The notes under the pieces: model-generated
What the model saw: the letters and a program-made list of their open reading frames with translations, nothing else
Database searches by the model: none
Told to the model about the DNA's origin: nothing
Assembly (NCBI GenBank): GCA_030681375.1
Contig: JAUXWM010000035.1
Coordinates: forward strand, 54,627-118,626
Length of the DNA: 64,000 nucleotides
Direction of reading: 5' to 3'
DNA from: Gallionella sp.
GTDB lineage: Bacteria; Pseudomonadota; Gammaproteobacteria; Burkholderiales; Gallionellaceae
Position numbers and translations under genes: made by a program
In this document: positions 45,003 through 54,120 of the stretch, piece by piece
Layout: each line of letters starts with the position of its first letter
Numbering within the stretch: position 1 is the first letter of the stretch

Positions 45003-46112
45003 TTATTGATTGATGTGCTTGAAGATAGCCTGCAACCTCTGCTTGCTTGCATCGTTGCTCACGCCATTCTGATCGGTGACACCCACCTCGCATGACGCGC
45101 CGCCATCCTTGACGTTGACGCGGTAACGCAGACTGGCATCTTCATCATCCTTCCAGAACTGCAATTTGTCCATCCAGCCTTTTTCAGCCTTGACAGAACG
45201 CAGGAAATACACACCCTTGGCCCTATCCTTGTCCTCAACAACCAGACCAGCGCGCTCTATCGCCAGACCAACCCTGCGCCAGCTCTTGTCGAACGCATCA
45301 TTGATTACAATAACGCTGCTGCCGTCAAAAATCTCAAGCAAATTCGCGGCACCCATTGATGCGCCAGCGCCTTCCGTCACAGCTGCTGCGGCCTGAACCG
45401 GACTGCCACCGAGGCGCACCATCAGTCGTTGTAGCAGCTCTGCTTCCAGCTCGGGATCATTCGGGCGCGACTGCCACTTGGACGTGTTTTTATCCGCATC
45501 CAGCACTTCTTCCTTGCCACGATGATTAATATAAATTTCGGTACTGGCGCCGTTTTTTACCCGTTCCAGACGAATGCGATATTGATCGAGTTCACCGGAG
45601 GAATAGAGGTTATCAAATACCTTGCCGACGACACTGCGGATGCCGCCTTGTGGAATCTTGGCACGATTTTCCGCCCATTCCGTTTCGATAAGTCCGGCGG
45701 ACTGGTCTTCGCTCTGAATATTCAGACCTGTTTCACGCAAGAAATCCTTGACCAAAGGCCACACATTTTCTGCTCTGGCATTCACCGACAACCAGCGTTG
45801 TGTGCCATTGCGTTCGAGGCTCACGCCCGCAACGACCGGCAATACCGCACTGGCTGCCGCCGTGCTGCGTGGAGAACCTGTTGCGTCACCCTTGGCGTAA
45901 GCGGAATAAGTCGCTACCGACTCACCCTCACCGCCTGCGACCTTGTAGCGATCATCGGTCTCAGGCAGAGTCAAATCGGGCGGCACTTCCAGCGACGGCA
46001 CTTGCCCGGCACCGGCACGATAATCAATACGCTTGTCGCCAGAACCCATTGCTCCACAGCCAGCTAACGCGATCAGCGCAACACTGTAAATTCCGATATG
46101 CAAAACTTTCAT
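45003..46112 (-). CDS. bamC: Outer membrane assembly lipoprotein BamC
   Basis: 369 residues from ATG 46112 (MKVLHIGIYSVALIALAGCGAMG); the lipobox ALAGC gives the acylated Cys. After the lipoprotein signal come the unstructured BamD-binding segment (DYRAGAGQVPSLEVPPDLTLPETDDRY) and two helix-grip domains (RWLSVNARAENVWPLVKDFLRETGLNIQSED and SSVIVINDAFDKSWRRVGLAIERAGLVVEDKDRAKGVYFL). It is an accessory part of the BAM complex. The dapA-bamC order matches the conserved dapA-nlpB pair. Confidence 0.95.
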   Translation of the reverse strand: MKVLHIGIYSVALIALAGCGAMGSGDKRIDYRAGAGQVPSLEVPPDLTLPETDDRYKVAGGEGESVATYSAYAKGDATGSPRSTAAASAVLPVVAGVSLERNGTQRWLSVNARAENVWPLVKDFLRETGLNIQSEDQSAGLIETEWAENRAKIPQGGIRSVVGKVFDNLYSSGELDQYRIRLERVKNGASTEIYINHRGKEEVLDADKNTSKWQSRPNDPELEAELLQRLMVRLGGSPVQAAAAVTEGAGASMGAANLLEIFDGSSVIVINDAFDKSWRRVGLAIERAGLVVEDKDRAKGVYFLRSVKAEKGWMDKLQFWKDDEDASLRYRVNVKDGGASCEVGVTDQNGVSNDASKQRLQAIFKHINQ

Positions 46113-46129
46113 AATTTTCCCTAACAATC

Positions 46130-47014
46130 CTAATGAGATGTAAGTACGCCAGCCTGACGCATGGCTTGTTCAATTACGTTGTACGCGCCCGGCGACAAGG
46201 GCGTTAGCGGCAAACGCAAGGTGTTGTTAACCTTGCCCATGCGCGATACCGCCCATTTGACCGGAATCGGGTTAGCTTCGACAAACAGATTGCGGTGCAA
46301 ACCCAACAAGCGGAAATTAATTTCACGCGCCAGTGCAACATCGCCCTCCAGGGCCGTCATGCACATTTCGTGCATCAGCCTGGGAGCCACATTGGCGGTA
46401 ACGGAAATTGTGCCCTGCGCGCCCAGCAACATCAGCGCCAGCGTGCTGGCATCGTCACCGCTATAAACGGCAAAATTGTCAGGTGCGCGTTGCAGCAGAT
46501 CCGAGCCGCGTTCAATATTACCCGTCGCATCCTTGATGCCAACGATATTCGGTATCTGTGCCAAGCGCAGAACCGTTTCATTGTTCATATCCGCTACCGT
46601 GCGTCCCGGCACGTTGTACAGGATGTGCGGCATATCCACCGCTTCGGCAATGGATCTGAAATGCAGATACAGGCCTTCCTGCGTTGGCTTGTTGTAATAA
46701 GGCACCACAGTCAGCGATGCATCCGCGCCCGCACGCTGGGAAAATGAAGCCAGTTCTATGGCTTCTTTGGTGGAGTTCGCACCAGTACCCGCGATAATGG
46801 GAATGCGCTTCGCGGCGTGTTTCACCGCTTCGGCAATGAGCAACTCGTGTTCCTCTACATCCACCGTGGGTGCTTCACCCGTAGTGCCCACCACCACAAT
46901 ACCATCCGTCCCCTGCTCGATATGAAAATCGATTAACGCGCGAAATGACGGCAGGTCGAGGCTGCCGTCTTCGTGCATAGGAGTGACGATTGCAACAATA
47001 CTGCCCTTGATCAT
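46130..47014 (-). CDS. dapA: 4-hydroxy-tetrahydrodipicolinate synthase
   Basis: 294 residues from ATG 47014 ([20 protein letters not shown]), preceded by [16 protein letters not shown], the catalytic-Tyr region [12 protein letters not shown] and the Schiff-base lysine in [13 protein letters not shown] are intact. It condenses aspartate semialdehyde (from asd) with pyruvate for lysine and peptidoglycan. An ATG at 47050 would add a hydrophobic tail and is less likely. bamC follows 17 bp downstream. Confidence 0.97.
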   Translation of the reverse strand: MIKGSIVAIVTPMHEDGSLDLPSFRALIDFHIEQGTDGIVVVGTTGEAPTVDVEEHELLIAEAVKHAAKRIPIIAGTGANSTKEAIELASFSQRAGADASLTVVPYYNKPTQEGLYLHFRSIAEAVDMPHILYNVPGRTVADMNNETVLRLAQIPNIVGIKDATGNIERGSDLLQRAPDNFAVYSGDDASTLALMLLGAQGTISVTANVAPRLMHEMCMTALEGDVALAREINFRLLGLHRNLFVEANPIPVKWAVSRMGKVNNTLRLPLTPLSPGAYNVIEQAMRQAGVLTSH

Positions 47015-47269
47015 TTTGAGTCTCTTATCCATGACAAGCAAAGGCGGCATTCTAACCTAACGGGCACGGCAAATATACCGTCCCTGATAATGAAACCGAA
47101 CAAGCATAGAATCTGCAAAGCGAATGCTCATAAAATGATTCTTTCAGGGGTGTCACCCCGCTGGCTGCTACCCGCAAACGCAATATTTTTGCATCGCGCT
47201 CACAAGGCTTACGCGACAAAAGCGGGAAGGCTGTGGAATAATGCACTCACTGTTGAAATTTTCCGTCCC

Positions 47270-47503
47270 ATGCCCGCACTCACACTTGCTACTCTGCGTA
47301 CCGGCGAGATCGCCACCATCGTATCGATTCATGCCGAAGAGTCGTTGCATCAGCGCCTGCTCGCACTAGGCTTTCGCAGCGGGAAACGCATAGAACTGAT
47401 TCGCAAGGCCAGCTTCTCCGGCCCGCTGCAAGTGCGCATCGGCACGACCGACATCCTGCTACGGCGCAATGAAGCCGCCAAAATAAAGGTATGCAAAACA
47501 TGA
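47270..47503 (+). CDS. feoA: Ferrous iron transport protein A
   Basis: 77 residues from ATG 47270. The SH3-like fold is seen in LATLRTGEIATIVSIHAEESLHQRLLALGFRSGKRIELIRKASFSGPLQVRIGTTDILLRRNEAAKIKV. It overlaps feoB by 4 bp (ATGA). The 255-bp divergent region shared with dapA contains AT-rich GATAATGA and AAATGATTC stretches, but no complete Fur box is convincing. Confidence 0.95.
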   Translation: MPALTLATLRTGEIATIVSIHAEESLHQRLLALGFRSGKRIELIRKASFSGPLQVRIGTTDILLRRNEAAKIKVCKT

Positions 47504-49287
47504 AGCGCGTTGCCTTGCTGGGCATGCCCAACACCGGAAAATCCACCCTGTTCAACCGTATGACAGGGGGATCTGCGCGAGTTGGCAACTGGCCGGGCAT
47601 TACCGTGGAATTGCTCAGCGGAAAAATCCTGCTGGGCGCAGACATGGTGGAAATAATAGACCTGCCCGGCATCTACGATCTGCACGGCTTCTCCGATGAC
47701 GAACAGGTCGTGCGTCACTTTTTGCACGACAATGTGCCCAATCTGGCCCTGGTTATCCTCAACGCCACACAGATCGAACGGCAGATGAGTCTGCTGCTAC
47801 AGCTTAAACAGCTCAACATCAATATCGTGGTAATGCTCAACATGTCTGATGAAGCCAAAAAATACGGCATCAGCATAGACAGCAAGAAAATGGCGGAGCT
47901 GCTAAGCATACCGATATACCAGATAAGCGGAAAATATGGCACCGGCTATCATGAAGCCTTGCAGGCCATCACCAAAGCGCTGCGCTACCCTACTCCCGGC
48001 ATGGCCGAACAAGTGCGCAGCCAACTGGAACAAGACGAGCACATCGAAACTGAAATGGCGCGCGTGCTAAAACACGCGGTACAAATTCCCGCGCGTCTGC
48101 CGGAAAATCTCACCGAAAAACTCGACAGCGTAATGTTGCACCCGTGGCTGGGGCTGCCGATATTTTTTGGCATCATGTATCTGCTGTTTCAGGGGATTTT
48201 CCTGCTGGGCCAGCCACTGCAAGCCGGCGTTGCCGAGCTGCTTTCCTGGTTCCGTGAAACCGCTCTGGTGCCGATATTGAGCGGCCTGCCTGCCATGCTG
48301 CAAGGCTTACTACTGGACGGCATCTACAATGGCGTGGCTACCGTCGCCGCGTTCGTCCCCATCATCGTACTGTTCTTTCTGTTAATGGCTATCGTAGAAG
48401 ACAGCGGCTACCTGTCGCGCGCCGCCTTTTTGATGGACGCACTCATGGCAAAAATGGGGCTGGATGGACGCGGTTTCGTCATGCTGCTGATGGGCTTTGG
48501 TTGTAACGTACCCGCATTGATGGGAACGCGCGTGATGCGCTCGCGGGCAATGCGCCTGCTGACCATGCTGGTAATCCCATTCTCGTTATGCTCTGCGCGC
48601 TTGCAGGTGTTCGTTTTCATCACCGCTGCGCTGTTCACGGCACAGGCTGCCCCGCTGGTACTGTTCAGCCTGTATCTGCTCAGCTTCGCCAGCGCGATTC
48701 TCACCGCCCTGCTGTTCAAGGGCCAATTCAAAAACAGCGAGCCTTTCGTACTGGAACTCCCCCCCTACCGTTTCCCTACCGCCCGCCAGATGGCGCTGCG
48801 CGGCTGGCAGGAAGTCACCCACTTTTTGCGCCGCGCGAGTCAATTCATTATCGCCGGCGTGGTTCTGGTCTGGCTGCTCACCAACCTGCCCGCCTCAGCC
48901 ACACCCGCCAGCAGCGAAACTTTCGCCGGCATCATCGGAACCTGGCTGCACCCGCTGTTCGCACCCATAGGCATCAACGAACAACTCACCATCGCCCTGC
49001 TGTTTGGTTTCGTCGCCAAGGAAATCGTCATCGGCTCGCTCGCCGTGATCTACGGTCTGTCAGGCACAGCACTCGGCGGCGCGCTCGCCCAGCAACTGGA
49101 TTGGGTGCAGGCCTACAGCTTCATGCTGTTCACCCTGCTCTACACCCCCTGTTTGTCCGCCATCGCCACGCTGAAGAGCGAATCCAAGAATACCGGCTAC
49201 ACCCTGTTTGCCATCTTCTGGTCGCTGGCACTGGCCTGGCTGGTCAGCTTCGTGTTTTATCAGGGAGCAAGGGCATTGGGCTACTAG
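47500..49287 (+). CDS. feoB: Ferrous iron transporter FeoB
   Basis: 595 residues. N-terminal G domain: G1 GMPNTGKST, G3 DLPGIYDL, G4 NMSD; then the FeoB GDI-like linker and the permease with two Gate motifs (VEDSGYLSRAAFLMDALMAKMGLDGRGFVMLLMGFGCNVPALMGTRVM; SFMLFTLLYTPCLSAIATLKSE). The conserved cysteines of GFGCNVPA and YTPCLS are present. The chain is short compared with E. coli FeoB (773 residues) but typical of betaproteobacterial forms; FeoC is absent. It imports Fe(II) across the inner membrane. Confidence 0.96.
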   Translation: MKRVALLGMPNTGKSTLFNRMTGGSARVGNWPGITVELLSGKILLGADMVEIIDLPGIYDLHGFSDDEQVVRHFLHDNVPNLALVILNATQIERQMSLLLQLKQLNINIVVMLNMSDEAKKYGISIDSKKMAELLSIPIYQISGKYGTGYHEALQAITKALRYPTPGMAEQVRSQLEQDEHIETEMARVLKHAVQIPARLPENLTEKLDSVMLHPWLGLPIFFGIMYLLFQGIFLLGQPLQAGVAELLSWFRETALVPILSGLPAMLQGLLLDGIYNGVATVAAFVPIIVLFFLLMAIVEDSGYLSRAAFLMDALMAKMGLDGRGFVMLLMGFGCNVPALMGTRVMRSRAMRLLTMLVIPFSLCSARLQVFVFITAALFTAQAAPLVLFSLYLLSFASAILTALLFKGQFKNSEPFVLELPPYRFPTARQMALRGWQEVTHFLRRASQFIIAGVVLVWLLTNLPASATPASSETFAGIIGTWLHPLFAPIGINEQLTIALLFGFVAKEIVIGSLAVIYGLSGTALGGALAQQLDWVQAYSFMLFTLLYTPCLSAIATLKSESKNTGYTLFAIFWSLALAWLVSFVFYQGARALGY

Positions 49288-49307
49288 CCTCTTTTAACAA
49301 TTTTGAA

Positions 49308-49760
49308 TCAGTAGGTTAGCGTAACAAGCAAGGAATCGTTGTAAGCCCCCGGTGGCACGGCCTGATTGGCGGGAATTCGGCCATAAACCGTGTAATTTCT
49401 GACATTTACCCCTGCTATGGATGCATAGCCATCCACAACAATACCCGTGCCGACATTCCCATCCCCCCAAATCGTGGTGCGCGCAGCATTAAGATACAGG
49501 TTGTAATTCAGCGCATAAGGTCCGTATATCATCTTCCTCGACACAAATGAACCGCTACTCCCCGCATTGATCGCGAGCGTATAGCTGATGCCCTGCCCCG
49601 CGATCCCATCGCAACTGACCGCAACATTTCCCGCAGCCTCTAACGGTGTGTAATTGGCCGGGGAATAGGCACCAAAAGCAAAATTTGCGATGGCCAGCGT
49701 GCAGACCGCCTGTGATGAAAGTGGAATGCACAGCAGAATCAGCCCTGATATTGTTTTCAT
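49308..49760 (-). CDS. Spore coat U-domain fimbrial subunit (probable tip/adhesin)
   Basis: 150 residues. Signal peptide MKTISGLILLCIPLSSQAVC, then the SCPU pattern (FGAYSPANYTPLEAAGNVAVSCDG, YTLAINAGSSGSF, LNYNLYLNAARTTIWGDGNVGTG, NYTVYGRIPANQAVPPGAYNDSLLVTLTY). The C-terminal strand ending VTLTY is the donor strand normally handed over by the chaperone. It starts 4 bp inside the usher gene end. Last of four genes in the fimbrial operon. Confidence 0.92.
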   Translation of the reverse strand: MKTISGLILLCIPLSSQAVCTLAIANFAFGAYSPANYTPLEAAGNVAVSCDGIAGQGISYTLAINAGSSGSFVSRKMIYGPYALNYNLYLNAARTTIWGDGNVGTGIVVDGYASIAGVNVRNYTVYGRIPANQAVPPGAYNDSLLVTLTY

Positions 49761-52087
49761 GGCTGGATTCCTTTGCAGATTAGTGGCCCGATGTGCGGCA
49801 AAGGGCCGGGGTTTTCAGGCAGGTTAACTTCAAGCTCGCACGTTTGACCGTACCAGCTCGCTTTTACCCTGTTTTTCTTGTTAATCCCCGTCAGATAGGC
49901 TTCACCTTGAAGAGCGACCTGAAACTCCTCCGGATTGCCTTCGATGATGAGTACCGTTCCGTTCGGTAAAGGTTCACCGTTTTCGGCGACCAGCTTGACC
50001 AGCGCGCCGATGGTGAGTTCGACGGAGAACTTCAAACTTACCCCGCTATGATAACGGGGAACAACTTCCGCTTCCGCGCTCTCGATCTGCGCTTCCAAAG
50101 GCAAATCATCCGTATCTATCCGAATTTTGTTTTTTTGATAGGACATAAGCCCGGGTAACACAGCATAGCCCTGACTATCGGTGCGCGCGGCCAGTTGCCC
50201 GTTCAAATAAACCGGGACATCAGCGTAGTCAGCCACCTGAGCCACGACAAAACTGTCGTAAAAGCGACTCGACCAAAACACCTTGCCGTCCATGAATGCC
50301 GCGCTGCCGTTCGCGCTCATATTGTAGATTGTCTGTCCCGGGGTTCGTCCGGCATCAAAGATATAGCTTCCGTAATCGGTTCTGAGCGTGATGCCTGCGC
50401 TCTCGCGCTGCCCCTGCCCGCCCCCCACCAGCGCCCGAAAACCCAATCGAGGCCCGATGCCCATAGGCGGATTCTTCTGCACCATTACCGAACCGTCTAT
50501 TTTTCCCTGCTGCGACGAGAAGTTACTGCTGGCAAATACATCGTTATCGAGCGGCAATGCAAGAAACAGATTCATCATCATGTTGGCTGGCCCGCTCAGT
50601 GAGGTGGTCGCCGATGCGTTGACAGAAATATTCTTGCCTAACACTTTTGAATAACTGGTTGTCAGGGATTCGCTGCGCAGTTGATTCGCGATCTTCAAAT
50701 AATTGTAGCCTATGCCGAACGAACCCATTTTCGTAGGAAAACCCATGGTCGCCGAATATTGTTTAGCCTGACCAGGCATTCCTGAACCGAGTTGCATAAA
50801 ATTATTGCTGGTAAACTGAGAGCGCAGGCCGAAATTAAATCCACCAAAGGACTGGTGATCCACCCCAATCAACAGAAAATCTCCGCTGCCTCTGCGACTA
50901 TTGCTGGCGGCAGCAGCGACCGTCAACGCAATAGGAACGGGCGGTATATATGTCGTGGCGACGCCGGCAGTTTGCTGGTCAAGTAGCGCTTCGATTCGCC
51001 ACTCGGCGGTCAGACTGTCGCCAAACCCTTTTCTTTGCGTACCCACCACCATAGGTCTCCCATAGTTCGCGTTGTCGATGGCAAAATTATTGCGTATGAA
51101 GCCCATCTCGACGGTGTAATCATCGACACCGGGACGCAACAAGCCAGGCGTAGCATAAAAAGGCTGTGTAATGACTTGCTCGCGTCCCAGCATGTCTTTC
51201 ACTACCAGCTTCACCTCACCTGAACCGGTAATAAATGGAATATTGTTGAGTTGAAACGGTCCCGGCGCAATGGATTGGCTCGACTGCTTAAAACCGTTCA
51301 TAAAAATTTCGGTGGTACTGGGCAGTGCAGCTTCACCCGCAAATGCAGGTAACGGAATTGTGACAAAACCGGGTTGAGTTGCAAAATTAGTACCATACTG
51401 AAAGCCGCCAAATCGCACCGGACGCCCCCAAACACCACTCCTGCCGGTGTTGTCGCCAAATTTAAGGCTCTGCCTTTCTTCAGGAAAATCACGAGTCCAG
51501 TTAGTTTCAAGTCGAATCACACGGCTTGCAGTATTGCCAATTGGGGTATTTGTATAAAGATTCTGACCGCTGAAGCTGCTGAACCCTGCACCAAGACGAT
51601 TAAATATACCGGCCTCAAATTGTCCGTTTAGCTGCGTCTGATTTAAAGAGGGTGAACTGCCGCTAGCGCCATAAAGATCGTAGTTGACATAGCCTCCCGT
51701 TTCAGGTGGATTGGGAACAATATTCTCCACATCAGTGGCAAAGATAGTCGGCTTGAATGCGGCAGGATCAAATTCAAGCAATAGCTCCTGATTAGCCGTA
51801 TCGAACTTGAACTTAAATCCCTTAATATCGGCAAGAGGGTAGTAATCCGCATTCATGGATTTGATCGGTACCGTATTGGCCTGACTCAATCCCCAATTTT
51901 CCAGATCACCGGCTGTTGCAAAATAGCCGCCTGATTTTGAATAAAGAATCTGCCCCATCCCCATATCCTGACCATTCACCTTGATCGCATACAGCTCCAG
52001 AGAATAGGGTGTTTCCGCTGCAAACACCGGCACAGTCATAAAAGCACTCCAGTATATCCACAGGCACAGCCTGAATAACCATAACAT
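49757..52087 (-). CDS. Outer membrane fimbrial usher (FimD/PapC family, SCPU-type)
   Basis: 776 residues. Signal peptide ending VPVFAAE, then the N-terminal domain (YSLELYAIKVNGQDMGMGQILYSKSGGYFATAGDLENWGL), a beta-barrel and plug (TEIFMNGFKQSSQSIAPGPFQLNNIPFITGSGEVKLVVKDMLGREQ) and C-terminal domains (LPNGTVLIIEGNPEEFQVALQGEAYLTGINKKNRVKASW). It is somewhat shorter than type 1 ushers. It secretes and assembles the SCPU subunits supplied by the chaperone encoded 20 bp upstream. Confidence 0.95.
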   Translation of the reverse strand: MLWLFRLCLWIYWSAFMTVPVFAAETPYSLELYAIKVNGQDMGMGQILYSKSGGYFATAGDLENWGLSQANTVPIKSMNADYYPLADIKGFKFKFDTANQELLLEFDPAAFKPTIFATDVENIVPNPPETGGYVNYDLYGASGSSPSLNQTQLNGQFEAGIFNRLGAGFSSFSGQNLYTNTPIGNTASRVIRLETNWTRDFPEERQSLKFGDNTGRSGVWGRPVRFGGFQYGTNFATQPGFVTIPLPAFAGEAALPSTTEIFMNGFKQSSQSIAPGPFQLNNIPFITGSGEVKLVVKDMLGREQVITQPFYATPGLLRPGVDDYTVEMGFIRNNFAIDNANYGRPMVVGTQRKGFGDSLTAEWRIEALLDQQTAGVATTYIPPVPIALTVAAAASNSRRGSGDFLLIGVDHQSFGGFNFGLRSQFTSNNFMQLGSGMPGQAKQYSATMGFPTKMGSFGIGYNYLKIANQLRSESLTTSYSKVLGKNISVNASATTSLSGPANMMMNLFLALPLDNDVFASSNFSSQQGKIDGSVMVQKNPPMGIGPRLGFRALVGGGQGQRESAGITLRTDYGSYIFDAGRTPGQTIYNMSANGSAAFMDGKVFWSSRFYDSFVVAQVADYADVPVYLNGQLAARTDSQGYAVLPGLMSYQKNKIRIDTDDLPLEAQIESAEAEVVPRYHSGVSLKFSVELTIGALVKLVAENGEPLPNGTVLIIEGNPEEFQVALQGEAYLTGINKKNRVKASWYGQTCELEVNLPENPGPLPHIGPLICKGIQP

Positions 52088-52107
52088 TTCGGGCAGTCAA
52101 CGCATCT

Positions 52108-52845
52108 TCACTCCGGCTTGATTTCAGTTTCAACACCGGGCGGTGCAGTATCCGATTTGATCATTACCCTCAAGGGTTCACCGTTCCACGGCTTATCAAT
52201 TTTAATTTTAAAAGTATGCGCTCTACCGGGAAGAATGTACTTCATCATCGAAGGTATAGTGGCCAGTGACGAAGCATCAGGTAAGCTGATGCTGATCCCT
52301 GTAATCTGAATGTGCGCATTTCCCGAATTAGCCAGTACCAGGTTGATATTTTTATCATCCACCGGATATGCCTTCCATTTCAGCACTGCCTGCGTCTTGA
52401 CATCTGTGGGTGTAATAAAAATGGGCAGCGACATGCGCACCGCAACCGACATACCGGGCTCATCTGGCCTGCGCGGCGGCGGCACTTCCTGCAGGTACAA
52501 GCGATAGGCGCCTTCCAGCCTTGCATCAGGCTTCTTCAGGTTGGCGACACGGACAGTTTGTCTGGATTGGGGTTGCACCTTGAAAATAGGTGGAGATACG
52601 ATCAGATCGTCGGTTGGCACAATCAGATCATCCTTACCATCCTCCTGAGTCCAGGAGTTCATCATTGCCTGTACCGTCAACACTTCGTCGCCCATATTTT
52701 CAACGACAACCGTTCCAGAACGAGTCTTACCATCGAGGTAGATTCTGACTGGATTTATATTGAACTGACCGCTTTGAGCAGCGGTTACGCTCAAAAAAAA
52801 TACGGCCAAGAATGCGAACTTGGCCGCCAGTTTATAATGCCCCAT
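52108..52845 (-). CDS. Periplasmic fimbrial chaperone (PapD-like)
   Basis: 245 residues from ATG 52845 (MGHYKLAAKFAFLAVFFLSVTAAQ); a GTG at 52869 is an alternative. After the signal peptide come the Ig-like chaperone strands (GQFNINPVRIYLDGKTRSGTVVVENMG, RQTVRVANL, EGAYRLYLQEVPPP, LSLPIFITP). The conserved Arg/Lys pocket residues are near INPVRIYL. The signal-peptide codons coincide with a terminator-like hairpin (52793-52826). It lies between the decayed SCPU copy and the usher. Confidence 0.92.
   Translation of the reverse strand: MGHYKLAAKFAFLAVFFLSVTAAQSGQFNINPVRIYLDGKTRSGTVVVENMGDEVLTVQAMMNSWTQEDGKDDLIVPTDDLIVSPPIFKVQPQSRQTVRVANLKKPDARLEGAYRLYLQEVPPPRRPDEPGMSVAVRMSLPIFITPTDVKTQAVLKWKAYPVDDKNINLVLANSGNAHIQITGISISLPDASSLATIPSMMKYILPGRAHTFKIKIDKPWNGEPLRVMIKSDTAPPGVETEIKPE
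52793..52826 (-). terminator. Terminator-like hairpin inside the chaperone signal-peptide codons
   Basis: A perfect 8-bp stem CGGCCAAG/CTTGGCCG (52803-52826, 8-nt loop) is followed on the minus strand by TA and T8 (52793-52800). It lies 19-52 nt downstream of the chaperone ATG. Its position relative to the SCPU remnant parallels the terminator that follows the intact SCPU gene, with which it shares sequence. Confidence 0.7.
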
Positions 52846-52908
52846 AATTGCCCCCACGATATAAATCACAACTCAGATGACCTCACCACCAAACCTACTG
52901 CCATCAGT

Positions 52909-53100
52909 TCAATGTATCAACGTAGTCATAGCATTGTCATAACAAGTGCCCGACATCGCTGCCTGTACGGCAGGAATATGACCGGCAACCGTATAGGTCT
53001 GTGAAAGGTCGTTGCCGGTAGCTGATAGCACTTTTCCAAGCGGTGCGTGATGCCATCACCCCACATCGCATCGCCCGGATTAATGACGTGAACAACTGAA
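52909..53100 (-). pseudogene. Decayed copy of the SCPU fimbrial subunit gene
   Basis: The minus strand reads NPGDAMWGDGI..., then after a one-base deletion APLGKVLSATGNDLSQTYTVAGHIPAVQAAMSGTCYDN..TTLIH-stop. It is clearly homologous to the last third of the intact gene (NPGNALWGDGINAPLGSPLSATGSG...YTVAGRIPGGQAAIAGTYADNVTATLTY). The upstream two thirds are missing and the frame is broken, so it is a remnant of a tandem duplication. Confidence 0.9.
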
Positions 53101-53148
53101 TTTATCTGCGCAAACAGTTACGCCAAGTCCGACACCCGACAACACTGC

Positions 53149-53179
53149 GAAAAAAGCGGTCAAAACCAGTTTGACCGCT
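53149..53179 (-). terminator. Terminator after the intact SCPU gene
   Basis: A perfect 10-bp stem AGCGGTCAAA/TTTGACCGCT (53155-53179) with a 5-nt loop is followed on the minus strand by T6. It is 36 bp downstream of the SCPU stop and would reduce readthrough to the chaperone and usher. Confidence 0.9.
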
Positions 53180-53214
53180 AATTTATGATGCTAACTCTTT
53201 GATCCGGGTTTACA

Positions 53215-53736
53215 TTAATACGTCAATGTAGCCGTAACATTGTCAGCGTAAGTACCTGCAATCGCTGCCTGACCTCCAGGAATACGACCAGCAACCGTGT
53301 AGGGCTGTGCGATGCCACTGCCGGTAGCTGAGAGCGGACTACCAAGCGGTGCGTTAATGCCATCACCCCACAGCGCATTACCCGGATTATTGACGTAAAC
53401 GGCATAACCAAGATGACTGGCGCCATTTGTCAGCGACCGCCAGTTTCCATAAGTGCTCATGTTATAGCCTGACCCAGCACCAATCGCCATGGAATAAGCC
53501 GTGCCAGAAGTACAAGTAGCGCTCAGCGTTGTGGTCGTATCAACGTTGGCCTGCTGATTATTCGCATATGGCCCGAATGCCAAACCGCCAGCGGAAGTAA
53601 ATGCAGAGCAACTGGCAGTTACCGTCGAGCCAACGGCCAGACCTCCACCTATCGTCATTGTTGCTGCCTGTGCGCCACCAAATCCTAAAGCCAGTGCAAC
53701 AGCTGCGACGATTTTTAATGTATTAACGTTTTTCAT
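53215..53736 (-). CDS. Spore coat U-domain major fimbrial subunit
   Basis: 173 residues. Start ATG 53736 is six bases after AGGAG; the ATG at 53742 is too close. Signal peptide KIVAAVALALGFGGAQA, then TASCSAFTSAGGLAFGPYANNQQANVDTTTTLSATC, a disulfide-forming cysteine pair and the terminal PYTVAGRIPGGQAAIAGTYADNVTATLTY donor strand. First gene of the operon and followed by a terminator, as expected for an abundant pilin made in excess over chaperone and usher. Confidence 0.93.
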   Translation of the reverse strand: MKNVNTLKIVAAVALALGFGGAQAATMTIGGGLAVGSTVTASCSAFTSAGGLAFGPYANNQQANVDTTTTLSATCTSGTAYSMAIGAGSGYNMSTYGNWRSLTNGASHLGYAVYVNNPGNALWGDGINAPLGSPLSATGSGIAQPYTVAGRIPGGQAAIAGTYADNVTATLTY

Positions 53737-53742
53737 GATCAT

Positions 53743-54120
53743 CTCCTTTAAGAAAAATCAACTTACAGAAAAAACTTCTGAAGTTCGTAATAAATTTGCG
53801 GCAAACACCTCGAATGAATCTTCTCGTCATCGATCAACAACTGCTCAAGGCGGCGATTGAAACGACTATTTGCTTTTCACATCACCGCCAGCAATCCTGT
53901 TGGTGACGCTGCAAACTTTTTACCGATGGGGAATTATGCACAGGCCAAGCAGCATGCCACCATCAGAGATGGATGATTTTTATGTAAGGGAAGGATAATA
54001 AAAATAGGGATTTCCCTATTAGCCTGATTGACTTTGATTCTGAGAACGACAAGAAGCGCACCGTTGTACTTGCGGCTGTCTAGCGGCGTTAGCCATACAG
54101 CTAGACAAGTGAAAAATTTT
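53743..54120. other. Upstream region of the fimbrial operon
   Basis: 378 bp between the SCPU gene and the end of the molybdenum cofactor remnant; it should contain the fimbrial promoter. An 8-bp inverted repeat TGTCTAGC/GCTAGACA (54077-54084, 54100-54107) with a GCGGCGTTAGCC centre and the palindrome-like AGGGATTTCCCT (54006-54017) are visible. No gene is seen. Confidence 0.45.

Noticed and set aside
47050..47269. Fur box upstream of feoA
   Set aside because: Only half-matches (GATAATGA, AAATGATTC) were found; a 19-bp palindrome could not be assembled with acceptable mismatches.
54071..54110. Integron attC-like or IS-end inverted repeat near the modA remnant
   Set aside because: The GTTAGCC/GGCTAAC core does not satisfy the RYYYAAC/GTTRRRY pattern and no integrase or transposase fragment is adjacent.
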